Shown here one piece after another: positions 16,842-25,348 of a stretch of DNA of 64,000 nucleotides. The notes beneath the pieces were generated by a model, which was given only the letters and a program-made list of their open reading frames with translations, did not search any database and was not told where the DNA came from. Position 1 is the first letter of the stretch. Each line of letters starts with the position of its first letter. Where the stretch lies: NCBI GenBank assembly GCA_002729525.1, contig PBYI01000056.1, positions 1 to 64,000 on the forward strand. Reading direction: 5' to 3'. Source of the stretch: Nocardioides sp. (GTDB lineage: Bacteria > Actinomycetota > Actinomycetes > Propionibacteriales > Nocardioidaceae). Both the position numbers and the translations under genes were made by a program.

Positions 16842-17786
16842 TCAGGCCTCGGTCTCCACGGCCTCGACGACCAGCTTGGCGACCGCGCGCTGCTCGGCGG
16901 GGGAGGGGTGCAGGCCCATGGCGCGCTTCGGGTCGCCCCGGACGCCGGCCACCCACGGCTGGTCGGAGCAGATGTCGTGGCCCTTGCTGGCCTCGACCAG
17001 GTCGACGTACTCAGCGCCGCCCTTGATGCCGCCGCGCTTGACGGTCTTCGCGAGGCGCAGGTTGAGGCCCTTGACGTAGGCGTAGTCGCCCTCGGCCAGC
17101 GGGAGCTTGGCGCGGCAGCTGCCCTCGTCGGGCAGCAGCTGCGGGTAGCCGATGAGCAGGATGCGGGCCTCGGGGGCGCGCTTGCCGATCGCCCGGACGA
17201 CCTTGGTGACGTTGCGGCGGATCTCGCCGAGCTTGCGCTCGAGCCTGTCCTTGCCCTTGGAGTTGAGGTTGCGGGTCTCGCAGGGAGCGCCGGTCGGATC
17301 GGTCTCGGCGATCGCGAGGCACTCGAACATCATCTGGCTGAAGAACCGGAAGTCGTTGGCCCCGATGCCCAGCGTCACCAGGTCGACGGTGTCGTCGAGG
17401 GAGTCGAGCTGGGCGGGGTTGCTGCCCTCCTCGAAGCGCTGCTCGTCGAACATCGACCGCGTCGAGGCGCCCGAGCAGCTCACGTCGACGACCTCGACGT
17501 CGAGCCGGCGGCCGACCATCGTCGGGTAGTTCTTCTTCGACCGCAGGCAGCTCGAGATGATCTCGTCGTCGGCCAGCGGGAACAGGGGTGCCGCGGTGTA
17601 GGAGTCGCCGAGGGCGACGTACCGCGTCATCACGGCGTCCGTGGCGGTCTCCGACGTCGACGTCGACGGCTCGGAGTCGTTCGGCTCGGCGGACGCCTGG
17701 CACCCCGTCAGGCCCAGCGCCGCGACGGCGACGAGGGCTGCGGCCGCGCGCAGGCGCGACCGGGCGGGGAGGGAGCGAGAGGGCAC
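16842..17786 (-). CDS. SGNH/GDSL hydrolase lipoprotein
   Basis: A 314-residue esterase-like lipoprotein. The signal peptide ends in lipobox LTGC (Cys29). The SGNH blocks are present: GDSY with the catalytic Ser, the Gly block near VSCSGAST, the Asn of GIGANDF, and the His of LHPSPAEQ; the Asp three residues before that His is replaced in this region, so the triad is less standard. It should act on acyl or acetyl esters outside the membrane. It is followed by a paralogue in the same direction, separated by about 100 bases. Confidence 0.87.
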   Translation of the reverse strand: MPSRSLPARSRLRAAAALVAVAALGLTGCQASAEPNDSEPSTSTSETATDAVMTRYVALGDSYTAAPLFPLADDEIISSCLRSKKNYPTMVGRRLDVEVVDVSCSGASTRSMFDEQRFEEGSNPAQLDSLDDTVDLVTLGIGANDFRFFSQMMFECLAIAETDPTGAPCETRNLNSKGKDRLERKLGEIRRNVTKVVRAIGKRAPEARILLIGYPQLLPDEGSCRAKLPLAEGDYAYVKGLNLRLAKTVKRGGIKGGAEYVDLVEASKGHDICSDQPWVAGVRGDPKRAMGLHPSPAEQRAVAKLVVEAVETEA

Positions 17787-17887
17787 GGCGAGAGGATACG
17801 AGAGGGATCCTCGGGGTACCTAAGATCCGGGATACTTCATCCGTTCGGGCAGGTCGAGGGGCTCGACCGGCGTGCCGCTCGGGCCAC

Positions 17888-18817
17888 TCAGAGCAGGTCG
17901 GCGACCAGCGCGGCCACCGCAGCTTGCTCGGAGGCGAACGGGTGGAACGGGATCGTGCCGTCCTCCGCGGTCTCCTGGCCGTTGACCCACGGGTCGTCGG
18001 AGCAGACGTCGTGGCCCTGGCTGGCGGCGTGCACGTCGACGAAGTCGAGGTCGCGGTCGTCCGCCGCGGTGCGCAGGAGGGCCGACAGCTCCTCGGTGAG
18101 CGCGTCGACGTACGGGTAGTCGCCGTCGGCGATCGGCACCAGGTCGGGGCAGGACCCCTGCTCGGGCAGCAGGTCGGGGTAGCCGACCACGACGACCCGG
18201 GCGTCCGGCGCGGCCGCGACGACGTGGTCGAGCAGCGTGCCGACGGCGTCGCCGATCTGCGGCAGCGCGGCCTCGACGTCTGCGCTGGTGGCCTCGGTGC
18301 ACGGCGCGCCCGGCTGCCCGGCCTGGCCCAGGCACCCGCGCAGCACGGTGGAGAAGAGGTCGAAGTCGTTGCCGCCGATGGTGACGGTGACCAGCTCGGT
18401 GTCCGCGCCGACGAACGGCAGCTGCAGGTCGACGACGTCCTGGGTGGCCGCGCCGCTGCAGGAGACGTCGGTCAGCGCGAGGCCCTGGTCGGCGGCGAGC
18501 ACGTGCGCGTAGTCGCGGTCCGAGCGCAGGCAGCCCCGCGCGAACTCGGTGGTCGGCACGCCGGGCGCGGCGGCGTAGGAGTCGCCCAGCGCGACGTACG
18601 ACGGTCCGCCCTCGTCGCCGCCGTACGACGGCAGCAGCCCGTCCTCGGGAGCGTCCGACGGGTCCGGGGCGCCCGTGGTGGCCGGCGCGGGCGTCGCGGT
18701 GTCGCCGGGCGCGGGCAGCGCGGCCTCGGGCGGGGGCTCGTCGGCGCCGCAGCCCGCGAGCGCGAGCAGCGCGGCGGCAGTGGTGGCCGCGAGGGCGGTG
18801 CGGGCGCGTCGGGTCAC
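17888..18817 (-). CDS. SGNH/GDSL hydrolase lipoprotein, paralogue
   Basis: A 309-residue lipoprotein with lipobox LAGC, followed by a Pro/Thr-rich linker and the same SGNH domain: YVALGDSYAAAP, SCLR/GCLRSDRDY-like segment, VSCSGAAT, GGNDF and a C-terminal His in IPFHPFASEQ. Spacing and motifs match the neighbouring 16842-17786 protein, so the two look like a tandem duplication. The GTG start overlaps the stop of the upstream PucR-type regulator (GTGA), so expression is coupled to that regulator. Confidence 0.87.
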   Translation of the reverse strand: MTRRARTALAATTAAALLALAGCGADEPPPEAALPAPGDTATPAPATTGAPDPSDAPEDGLLPSYGGDEGGPSYVALGDSYAAAPGVPTTEFARGCLRSDRDYAHVLAADQGLALTDVSCSGAATQDVVDLQLPFVGADTELVTVTIGGNDFDLFSTVLRGCLGQAGQPGAPCTEATSADVEAALPQIGDAVGTLLDHVVAAAPDARVVVVGYPDLLPEQGSCPDLVPIADGDYPYVDALTEELSALLRTAADDRDLDFVDVHAASQGHDVCSDDPWVNGQETAEDGTIPFHPFASEQAAVAALVADLL

Positions 18818-20040
18818 TCCTCGACCGTACCGACGGCCGGGTCGTCGTCCTCCGGGGTGACCCCGAGGGCGAGCACCAGCGCGAGCACCTGCTCGGGGTC
18901 GTCGAGGGCGTCGCCGTACGCCTCGCGCAGCTGGCCCATCCGGTAGCGCACGGTCTGGGCGTGCACGTAGAGCGCGGCGGCGACGTCGTCGCGGCGGCCC
19001 TGAAGGAGCAGCCAGGCGCGCAGGGTCTCGGCGAGCTTCTCCCGGCTGCCGGGGCGCAGGTCGGCGAGCGGTGCGAGGGCGCGCGCCCGCAGGTCGGCCA
19101 GCGCCTCCGGGTCGGCGGTGAGCACCAGCCGGGGCAGGTGGGCCTCGGTGTCGCCCTCCAGGCCGAGCCCGCGCGAGCGGACGGCCCGGGCGTGCGAGGC
19201 CCGCGCCTCCTGCCACGGTCGGGCCGGCCCGACCGTGGCGCCGCGTCCGGCGACGACGCGGAGCAGGTGCGCGCGACCGGTGCCGTGCACGTCGGGCACC
19301 AGCAGCGCGACGTCCTCCTCGCGCGGCTGCTCGGCCGCGGTGAGCGTCGCGGCGGGCAGCGCGCCGAGCACCGGCCGGGCCTGCGGGGCGGGCAGCAGCA
19401 CCGCGGTGAGCGTCGTCGGCGGCGGCCACTCGGCCCGCTCGGCGGCGGCCAGCACAGTCTCCTCGTTGGCGCCGGTGAGCAGGTGGTGGACCAGTCGCTC
19501 GCGCCGCTGCTGGAGCACCCGGCCGGCCGTCGACAGCTCGTCTGCATGCCCCGCGACGCTCGCCGCGGACAGCTCGTCGATGTAGGCGAAGACCAGCCCC
19601 GCGAACCGCGCCAGTGTCTCGGCGTCCAGGCCCGCGTGCACGCCGCGCTGCGACATGGCCCCCCACGAGATGCGGGCCCCGATCCGGTACGCCGACAGGA
19701 TCGCGTCGGTGGACCGTCCGCTGCGCGCCTCGCCCCGGCCGAGCTGGTAGGCGCCCTCGACCGCACCGGCGCCGGGGGAGCGCGGCGCGCCGCTCCGGCC
19801 GCTGGCCAGCGAGAGGAACCCGCCGAGCGCGACCTGCACGGCGTTGCGGATGGTCTCGCCCATCGGCCCGCTGAACGCGTCGACGTACGACGGCACCTCG
19901 ACGATGATCGCCGCGACGACGTCCTCGGCGACCGACGGCAGTGCCTCGCGGATCTCGGCGATCGCCGCCGGGGGGAGTCGCAGGCCCTGGGCGCCCGCGT
20001 CGTTCACCGCGACGCTGCGTCGGGGACGGAGTCGGACCAT
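18814..20040 (-). CDS. PucR-family transcriptional regulator
   Basis: A 408-residue protein. An all-helical N-terminal domain (about 20-180, with GRSTDAILSAYRIGAR) is followed by a GGDEF-like central region and a C-terminal PucR helix-turn-helix (about 340-395) with the typical DVAAALYVHAQTVRYRMGQL. The ATG at 20040 has GGGAGG 4 bases upstream. It is divergent from the ferredoxin reductase/desaturase operon across 108 bases and is the obvious candidate to control it, sensing an unknown, possibly fatty-acid-related, signal. Confidence 0.87.
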   Translation of the reverse strand: MVRLRPRRSVAVNDAGAQGLRLPPAAIAEIREALPSVAEDVVAAIIVEVPSYVDAFSGPMGETIRNAVQVALGGFLSLASGRSGAPRSPGAGAVEGAYQLGRGEARSGRSTDAILSAYRIGARISWGAMSQRGVHAGLDAETLARFAGLVFAYIDELSAASVAGHADELSTAGRVLQQRRERLVHHLLTGANEETVLAAAERAEWPPPTTLTAVLLPAPQARPVLGALPAATLTAAEQPREEDVALLVPDVHGTGRAHLLRVVAGRGATVGPARPWQEARASHARAVRSRGLGLEGDTEAHLPRLVLTADPEALADLRARALAPLADLRPGSREKLAETLRAWLLLQGRRDDVAAALYVHAQTVRYRMGQLREAYGDALDDPEQVLALVLALGVTPEDDDPAVGTVEE

Positions 20041-20148
20041 GGTCCCTCCCGGGAGTCGGACTTCTTCACACTCTGCGAACAAAGAACCGCGTCAGGTTCA
20101 CGTTCTCCGTACAGGACTTTATCCCCCTCGATCACGCATCGTAGTGTC
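20041..20148. promoter_or_regulatory. Divergent control region of PucR gene and desaturase operon
   Basis: This 108-base gap must hold both promoters. It is locally AT-richer and contains a perfect inverted repeat GAACC-N6-GGTTC (20084-20099) near its middle, a plausible operator for the PucR-type regulator. No strong -35/-10 pair is obvious on either strand. Confidence 0.4.
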
Positions 20149-21276
20149 ATGACCACCACGGCACTCCCGCGCAGCGCTGCTCGGCCGAGCCTGCGGCAAC
20201 GACTCCGCCGGGTCGCCGACGCCGCCGTGACGCCCCTCGAGCTCGACGACGTCCTCGACGTCTTCGCCCCGCTGCGCGCCGGCGCCCCCGGCCTGCGCGG
20301 CAAGGTCGTCGCCGTCCGTCCCGAGACCACCGAGTCCGCCACGATCGTCGTGCGCCCCGGACGCGACTGGGCCGGCCACGTGCCCGGCCAGTACGTCCGC
20401 GTCGGCGTCGAGGTCGACGGCGTCCGCCTCTGGCGCACCTACTCCCTCACCCACGGCCCCCGCCCCGACGGCTGCATCGCGATCACCGTGAAGGCCATCC
20501 CGGGCGGCGTCGTCAGCAACCACCTCGTCCGCCGCGCCAAGCCCGGCGACGTGCTCCAGCTCGACCAGGCGCAGGGCGACTTCGTGCTCGCCTCGCCGCT
20601 GCCGAGCAAGGTCCTGATGGTGACCGCCGGCTCCGGCATCACCCCCGTCATCGGCATGCTCCGCAACCTGTTCAGCCGCTCCGAGCCGGTGCGCGCCGAC
20701 ATCGTGCTCGTGCACTCCGCGCTCACCCGCGACGGCGTGATCTTCGGCCGCGAGCTGCGGCGCTACGCCGAGCAGGGGCTCATCACGCTCCACGAGCGGC
20801 ACACCGACGCCGACGGCATGCTCGACGTCGCCGAGCTCGGAGGGCTCGTGCCCGACCTCGCCGAGCGCACGACGTACGCCTGCGGCCCGGTGGGCCTGCT
20901 CGACGCGCTCGAGGCGCACCACACCGCCGCCGACCTGCCGCTGCACGTCGAGCGGTTCCGGCCGGTCGTCGTGCCGGTCGACGCCGGCGACGGCGGCACG
21001 GCCACCTTCGTGAGCACCGCCGGCGAGACGACCGTCGAGGCCAACGGCGCCACCCCGCTCCTCGACGCCGGCGAGTCCGCCGGCGTCCTGCTCCCCAGCG
21101 GCTGCCGGATGGGCGTGTGCTTCGGCTGCGTCGTCCCGCTCCGCGAGGGCGCCGTGCGCGACCTGCGCAACGGCGAGCTCACCGTCGCGACCCCCGGCGA
21201 GACCGGGCCCGACGGCATCCCGATCCAGACCTGTGTCAGCGCCGCTGCCGGCACCTGCCGCATCGACTCCCTCTGA
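20149..21276 (+). CDS. Ferredoxin-NAD(P)H oxidoreductase with C-terminal [2Fe-2S] domain
   Basis: A 375-residue electron-transfer protein: FAD-binding beta-barrel (about 40-140, with RTYSL as the FAD motif RxYS), NAD-binding domain (GSGITPVIGML near 165, YACGPVGLLDAL near 245) and a plant-type [2Fe-2S] domain with Cys319, Cys324, Cys327 and Cys362. It is laid out like mycobacterial Rv3230c, which supplies electrons to the DesA3 stearoyl-CoA desaturase, and the next gene is indeed such a desaturase (13-base gap). Function is therefore NAD(P)H to desaturase di-iron electron transfer. Confidence 0.92.
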   Translation: MTTTALPRSAARPSLRQRLRRVADAAVTPLELDDVLDVFAPLRAGAPGLRGKVVAVRPETTESATIVVRPGRDWAGHVPGQYVRVGVEVDGVRLWRTYSLTHGPRPDGCIAITVKAIPGGVVSNHLVRRAKPGDVLQLDQAQGDFVLASPLPSKVLMVTAGSGITPVIGMLRNLFSRSEPVRADIVLVHSALTRDGVIFGRELRRYAEQGLITLHERHTDADGMLDVAELGGLVPDLAERTTYACGPVGLLDALEAHHTAADLPLHVERFRPVVVPVDAGDGGTATFVSTAGETTVEANGATPLLDAGESAGVLLPSGCRMGVCFGCVVPLREGAVRDLRNGELTVATPGETGPDGIPIQTCVSAAAGTCRIDSL

Positions 21277-21289
21277 GAAGGAGACCCGC

Positions 21290-22510
21290 ATGACCGTCAT
21301 CACCAAGCAGCCCGTCAACCCCACCGCGCACCTGTCGGAGGCCGACATCGAGGACATCGGCCGTCGCCTCGACGCGATCCGGCAGTCCGTCATCGAGACC
21401 CGCGGCGCCGACGACGCGGCGTACATCCGCAAGGTCGTCGACGTGCAGCGCAAGCTCGAGCTCGCCTCGCGCGCCGTGCTCCTCGGCTCCGCCCTGCCGC
21501 CGCTGTGGGTGCTCGGCACCGTCGGGCTCTCGGTCGCCAAGATCCTCGAGAACATGGAGATCGGGCACAACGTCATGCACGGCCAGTGGGACTGGATGCG
21601 TGACCCGAAGATCCACTCCACCACCTGGGAGTGGGACAACGCCTCGACCGCCGAGGGCTGGAAGCACAGCCACAACGAGGTGCACCACACGTACACGAAC
21701 ATCGTCGGCAAGGACAACGACCTCGGCTACTGCATCATGCGCGTCGACGAGGACCAGCGCTGGTACCCGGCGTACCTCGGTCAGCCGCTGTGGAACTTCA
21801 TCAACGCCTGCTTCTTCGAGTACGGCATCGCGGCGTACGACCTCGAGCTCGGCAAGAACCTGCGGACGCCGAAGGAGAAGCGCAGCGAGGAGTTCAAGCG
21901 CCGCGCCTCCAACACCCTGCGCAAGATCCGCAAGCAGGCCACCAAGGACTACCTGGTGCACCCCGCGCTCGCCCTGCCGTTCGGCGGCGCCGTCGGTGCG
22001 CTGACCGCCAACTTCACCGCCAACCTCGTGCGCAACGTCTGGTCGCACTCGGTGATCATGTGCGGCCACTTCCCCGAGGGCGTCGAGACCTTCGAGAAGG
22101 CCGCCATCCCCGACGACGAGACCCGCGGCGAGTGGTACCTGCGCCAGATGCTCGGGTCGGCCAACATCTCCGGCTCGGACTTCATGCACCTGATGACCGG
22201 CAACCTGTCGCACCAGATCGAGCACCACCTGTTCCCCGACCTGCCGAGCAACCGGTACGCCGAGGTCGCGCCGCAGGTGAAGGAGATCTTCGACGAGTAC
22301 GGCCTGACCTACCACGCCGCCCCGCTGCCCAAGCAGGTCGCGTCGGCCTGGCACCGCGTCGTGCGCCTCTCGCTGCCGAACGGGTGGCTGGAGACGACCA
22401 ACGCGAAGAACCTGCCCTCGCAGCTCGGTCTGCTGTGGACCATGGCGACGGGCTCCAAGGCCGAGCGCCGTAAGGCACAGAAGCTGCTCGACGTGCGGGC
22501 TGCTGCCTGA
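21290..22510 (+). CDS. desA3: Acyl-CoA delta-9 desaturase (DesA3-like)
   Basis: A 406-residue integral-membrane di-iron desaturase. The three His boxes are HNVMH (93-97), HSHNEVHH (126-133) and HQIEHH (308-313). Two hydrophobic regions (about 60-85 and 225-250) anchor it. It introduces a double bond into saturated acyl chains and so sets membrane fluidity. It is the second gene of the operon with its own reductase. The ATG follows GAAGGAGA at the right distance. The operon ends at the double hairpin that follows. Confidence 0.92.
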   Translation: MTVITKQPVNPTAHLSEADIEDIGRRLDAIRQSVIETRGADDAAYIRKVVDVQRKLELASRAVLLGSALPPLWVLGTVGLSVAKILENMEIGHNVMHGQWDWMRDPKIHSTTWEWDNASTAEGWKHSHNEVHHTYTNIVGKDNDLGYCIMRVDEDQRWYPAYLGQPLWNFINACFFEYGIAAYDLELGKNLRTPKEKRSEEFKRRASNTLRKIRKQATKDYLVHPALALPFGGAVGALTANFTANLVRNVWSHSVIMCGHFPEGVETFEKAAIPDDETRGEWYLRQMLGSANISGSDFMHLMTGNLSHQIEHHLFPDLPSNRYAEVAPQVKEIFDEYGLTYHAAPLPKQVASAWHRVVRLSLPNGWLETTNAKNLPSQLGLLWTMATGSKAERRKAQKLLDVRAAA

Positions 22511-22524
22511 GGGTGCCTGCCGTC

Positions 22525-22598
22525 GGAGTCCCCGCTTCACCGGGGACTCCGCGAAGAGTGCCGACGTCCGCAGTCACCGGGTGACTGCGGACGTCGGC
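22525..22598. terminator. Double hairpin terminator between convergent genes
   Basis: Two perfect stems in series: a 10-base stem GGAGTCCCCG/CGGGGACTCC (22525-22550) and a 17-base stem (22560-22576 paired with 22582-22598) with a 5-base loop. It lies between the desaturase gene and the convergent gene ending at 22632 and can serve both directions. Confidence 0.85.
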
Positions 22599-22631
22599 GC
22601 TGTTGCTTCTCGGCCGCTCGGACCGCGCCCG

Positions 22632-23138
22632 TCAGAGGTCGAACGCGACCTGCTGGTGCGGGTCCTTCGCGAAGGCGAGCACCTTCGTCGGCCGCACGAC
22701 GTACACGAACGGGTCGGCGGGCGCGCCGGGCATCGTGACGCCCTCGTCGGTCGCCTGCCAGCCCCAGCGCGCGCCGTACTTCTCGCGGTACGCCGCAGCG
22801 ACCGGCTCGATCGTGGTCCGGCCGGCCAGCCGCTCGGCCCGGCCCTCCACGACCACGTCGAGCCCGGCGGCCCAGGCGTCGCCGCCGGCGACCACGGTGA
22901 CGGCCGGGTTCGAGCGGAGGTTGACCTGCTTCTGCTCGCCGTCGCCGGTGGTCAGCGCGAACGCGTCGTCGACCCAGACGCCGACCAGCGGCGTCGTGTG
23001 CGGGCGGCCGTCCGTGCGCACGGTGGTGCACCAGTAGAGCTCGGCCTCGGTGAGTCGCCCGACGACGGTCGCCCACGCGATCGGCGGCGCGTCGGGGGTC
23101 GAGAAGCGGGGGTCGGTGCGGGGCCGGGGATCGCTCAT
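22632..23138 (-). CDS. Pyridoxamine 5'-phosphate oxidase-family protein
   Basis: A 168-residue split-barrel flavin/F420-type protein. The motif order 'WATVVGRLTEAELYWCTTV', 'GRPHTTPLVGVWVDDAFALTT', 'KQVNLRSNPAVTVV' is typical of F420- or FMN-binding split-barrel enzymes that act as reductases or store cofactor. The cofactor cannot be decided from sequence. It is a single gene facing the desaturase operon. Confidence 0.82.
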   Translation of the reverse strand: MSDPRPRTDPRFSTPDAPPIAWATVVGRLTEAELYWCTTVRTDGRPHTTPLVGVWVDDAFALTTGDGEQKQVNLRSNPAVTVVAGGDAWAAGLDVVVEGRAERLAGRTTIEPVAAAYREKYGARWGWQATDEGVTMPGAPADPFVYVVRPTKVLAFAKDPHQQVAFDL

Positions 23139-23206
23139 GCCGGTGCCGACCGGGCTCGTCGCCCGGACTCATCGGCGTTGCGCCCGGCTGCGCCCGACGC
23201 GAGTCG

Positions 23207-23650
23207 CTACCCGACCGTCCAGGCGGTCTCGGCCTCACCCGTGCATGCGGCCGGCGCGCCCTCGACCTCGTCGGCCGGACCGGACTCGCCGCCGGCGAAC
23301 GAGACCTCGTCGCCGTCGGCGTACTGCTCGTCGCGGAACACCAGGGCGCCGTCCTCCCACGCGACCTCGTCGGCCGGGAAGACCGGCAGCACCCGGGTGT
23401 CGCCGGCCTGCACGAGCACGCAGCCGTAGTCGGTCACCACCAACGTGCCCGGGAGCAGCGCGTCCCCGGCACCGCCGGTCGGCTCGTAGGTCGCCACGTG
23501 CTGGCGGACGTCGCCGGTGGCCAGGTCGGTCGCGGTGCCGCCGCACCCGCCGAGGACGGTCACAAGCACAGGGAGAAACGCCAGGAGCCCGGCGAGCGGG
23601 AGCCCGGGACCGGTCGGCAGATGTCGTGACGTCGTCGGCACGCGCTCCAT
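23207..23650 (-). CDS. Small secreted lipoprotein of unknown function
   Basis: A 147-residue protein with a signal peptide ending in a lipobox-like LGGC (near residue 36) and a beta-rich mature part with two further cysteines. The family is not recognised. ATG at 23650 gives a long but acceptable n-region. A 69-base palindromic element lies immediately upstream. Confidence 0.65.
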   Translation of the reverse strand: MERVPTTSRHLPTGPGLPLAGLLAFLPVLVTVLGGCGGTATDLATGDVRQHVATYEPTGGAGDALLPGTLVVTDYGCVLVQAGDTRVLPVFPADEVAWEDGALVFRDEQYADGDEVSFAGGESGPADEVEGAPAACTGEAETAWTVG

Positions 23651-23669
23651 CGTGCCAGTGCTCTCCGAG

Positions 23670-23738
23670 AGGATGAACGAAGTGCCTCTCGCGCCCCGCC
23701 GACCTGGGCGGATGCGCGACGACGACTTCGTTCATCCT
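23670..23738. repeat. Palindromic element with 14-base arms
   Basis: AGGATGAACGAAGT at 23670-23683 is repeated exactly in inverted orientation at 23725-23738. The 41-base spacer can itself fold (CCGCC near 23696, GGCGG near 23707). The arms are AT-richer than the flanks. It lies between two co-directional genes and may terminate the upstream oxidoreductase operon, or be a mobile palindromic repeat. Confidence 0.65.
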
Positions 23739-23770
23739 TTCCGCGCGTACGCGGTGCTCCGGAGGCCGAG

Positions 23771-24784
23771 TCAGCCGACCTTGACGAGCACCTTCCCGTG
23801 GAACCGGCCGGCCAGCAGCCCGCGGAACGCGTCGACGGCGTTCTCCAGCCCGTCGACGACGTCCTCGCGGTAGCGCACCTGGCCGTCGCGCACCCACTGC
23901 GACATCTCGCGGCGGAAGTCGGCCCCGTAGGCCTCGCGGAACTCGTCCTGGATGAAGCCGCGCACGGTCAGCGACTTCGTGAGCACCAGCCGCATGAAGC
24001 CGGGCAGCCGGTCGGGCCCCTCGGGGGCCTGCGTGGCGTTGTAGTCGGCGACCAGGCCGCACACGGGTACCCGGGCGTAGGTGTTGAGGTGGCGGGTGAC
24101 CGCCGCGGTCACCGGGCCGCCGACGTTCTCGAAGTAGACGTCGACCCCGTCGGGCACCGCCGCCGCGAGGTCGTCGCGGAAGGTCGGCGAGCGGTGGTCG
24201 AGGCCGACGTCGAATCCGAGCTCCTCGGTCAGCGCCCGCGCCTTCTCGGGTCCACCCGCGATGCCGACGGCCCGGGCGCCCTTGATCCGCGCGACCTGGC
24301 CGACGGCCGACCCGACCGGGCCGGTCGCGGCGGCGACCACGACGGTCTCGCCGGGCTTCGGCCTACCGATCTCCAGGAGACCCGCGTACGCCGTGAAGCC
24401 GGGCATGCCGAGCACGCCCAGGGCGGTGGACACCGGCGCGGCGTCGGGGTCGAGCCGCTGCGTCATCGAGTCGGGCGCGACGGCGTGGGTCTGCCAGCCG
24501 GTGTAGCTGAGCACGACGTCGCCGACCGTGCGCTTCTCCGAGCGGCTCTCCACGACCTCGCAGACGGTGGCGCCGACCATCGTGTCGCCGATCCCGACCG
24601 GGGCGGCGTAGGACTTCGCGTCGCTCATCCGACCGCGCATGTAGGGGTCGAGGGAGAGGTAGAGCGTGCGCAGCAGCACGTCGCCCTCCTCCAGCGGCGG
24701 CAGCTCGGTCTCGACGGTCTCGAAGTCGCTGTCCTGCGGCTCGCCCACCGGGCGGGCGGCCAGCGTGATCTGGGTGGTCCTCAT
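23771..24784 (-). CDS. NADP-dependent alkenal/one oxidoreductase (zinc-free MDR)
   Basis: A 337-residue medium-chain reductase of the leukotriene B4 dehydrogenase/CurA type. Typical markers are YLSLDPYMRGRM near residue 45, the NADPH loop AATGPVGSAVGQ (about 150-160) and YFENVGG near 220. Catalytic zinc ligands are absent, as expected. It should reduce activated C=C bonds of alkenals or ketones with NADPH. Its ATG overlaps the stop of the monooxygenase gene (ATGA), forming a two-gene operon. Confidence 0.88.
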   Translation of the reverse strand: MRTTQITLAARPVGEPQDSDFETVETELPPLEEGDVLLRTLYLSLDPYMRGRMSDAKSYAAPVGIGDTMVGATVCEVVESRSEKRTVGDVVLSYTGWQTHAVAPDSMTQRLDPDAAPVSTALGVLGMPGFTAYAGLLEIGRPKPGETVVVAAATGPVGSAVGQVARIKGARAVGIAGGPEKARALTEELGFDVGLDHRSPTFRDDLAAAVPDGVDVYFENVGGPVTAAVTRHLNTYARVPVCGLVADYNATQAPEGPDRLPGFMRLVLTKSLTVRGFIQDEFREAYGADFRREMSQWVRDGQVRYREDVVDGLENAVDAFRGLLAGRFHGKVLVKVG

Positions 24785-25119
24785 CCAGCCGACCCTAGAC
24801 CCGGGCCGGGCGGGTCCGGCTGTTCCAGCTCGGGCACCACGGCGAAGTGCTGCACGACCGGGAACGGGTCGTAGAAGCGGTGCAGCAGTGCCCGCCACTC
24901 CTGGTAGTCGGTGGACCCGCGGAACCCCGGGTCGTGGTCCTCCAGGTGCTCCCACCGCACCAGCAGCAGGTAGGTGTCGCCGTCCTCGACGCAGCGGGTG
25001 ACCTGGGCCGAGCGGCAGCCCGGCTGGCGCCGGATGATCGGCAGCGCCTGCGCCATCGCGCGCTCGAAGGCGGAGATCTGCTCGCGGCGGACCGGCAGGA
25101 GGGCGTGCTCGAGGATCAC
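24781..25119 (-). CDS. Antibiotic biosynthesis monooxygenase-domain (ABM) protein
   Basis: A 112-residue ferredoxin-fold protein with the ABM pattern: 'ILEHALLPVRREQISAFERAMAQ', a 'QPGCRSAQVTR' strand and 'LLLVRWEHLEDHDPGFRGS'. Such proteins are cofactor-free oxygenases or dimeric binding proteins. The GTG start at 25119 is followed by a coupled MDR oxidoreductase, so the pair may detoxify reactive carbonyl or quinone compounds. Confidence 0.8.
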   Translation of the reverse strand: MILEHALLPVRREQISAFERAMAQALPIIRRQPGCRSAQVTRCVEDGDTYLLLVRWEHLEDHDPGFRGSTDYQEWRALLHRFYDPFPVVQHFAVVPELEQPDPPGPGLGSAG

Positions 25120-25130
25120 GGACCGCGACG

Positions 25131-25289
25131 CTAGCGGTCGGAGGGCAGCGGTCCTGCGGCGACGACCTCGTCGGGCGTGAGCGCGTCGGTCAGGTCGGTG
25201 TCGGACCGGGAGTCGCCGCAGACGCCCGCGACCACCAGCACCGCGACCAGGCCGGCCACGGGTGCGAGCAGGTGCTTGAGGGCGTCCAC
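25131..25289 (-). CDS. Short secreted or lipid-anchored peptide
   Basis: A 52-residue product with a hydrophobic segment (HLLAPVAGLVAVLVVAGVC) followed by a short acidic tail. The cysteine after AGV could be lipidated, but the lipobox is not canonical. An alternative GTG at 25325 would add 12 basic residues. It sits between the ABM gene and the divergent DUF6351 gene. No function is suggested. Confidence 0.4.
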   Translation of the reverse strand: MDALKHLLAPVAGLVAVLVVAGVCGDSRSDTDLTDALTPDEVVAAGPLPSDR

Positions 25290-25348
25290 ACGGGGGAGAC
25301 GCGCGAAGGGCTGCCGCGGTTGCACGAATCAGGGCATGATGCGGAGTG

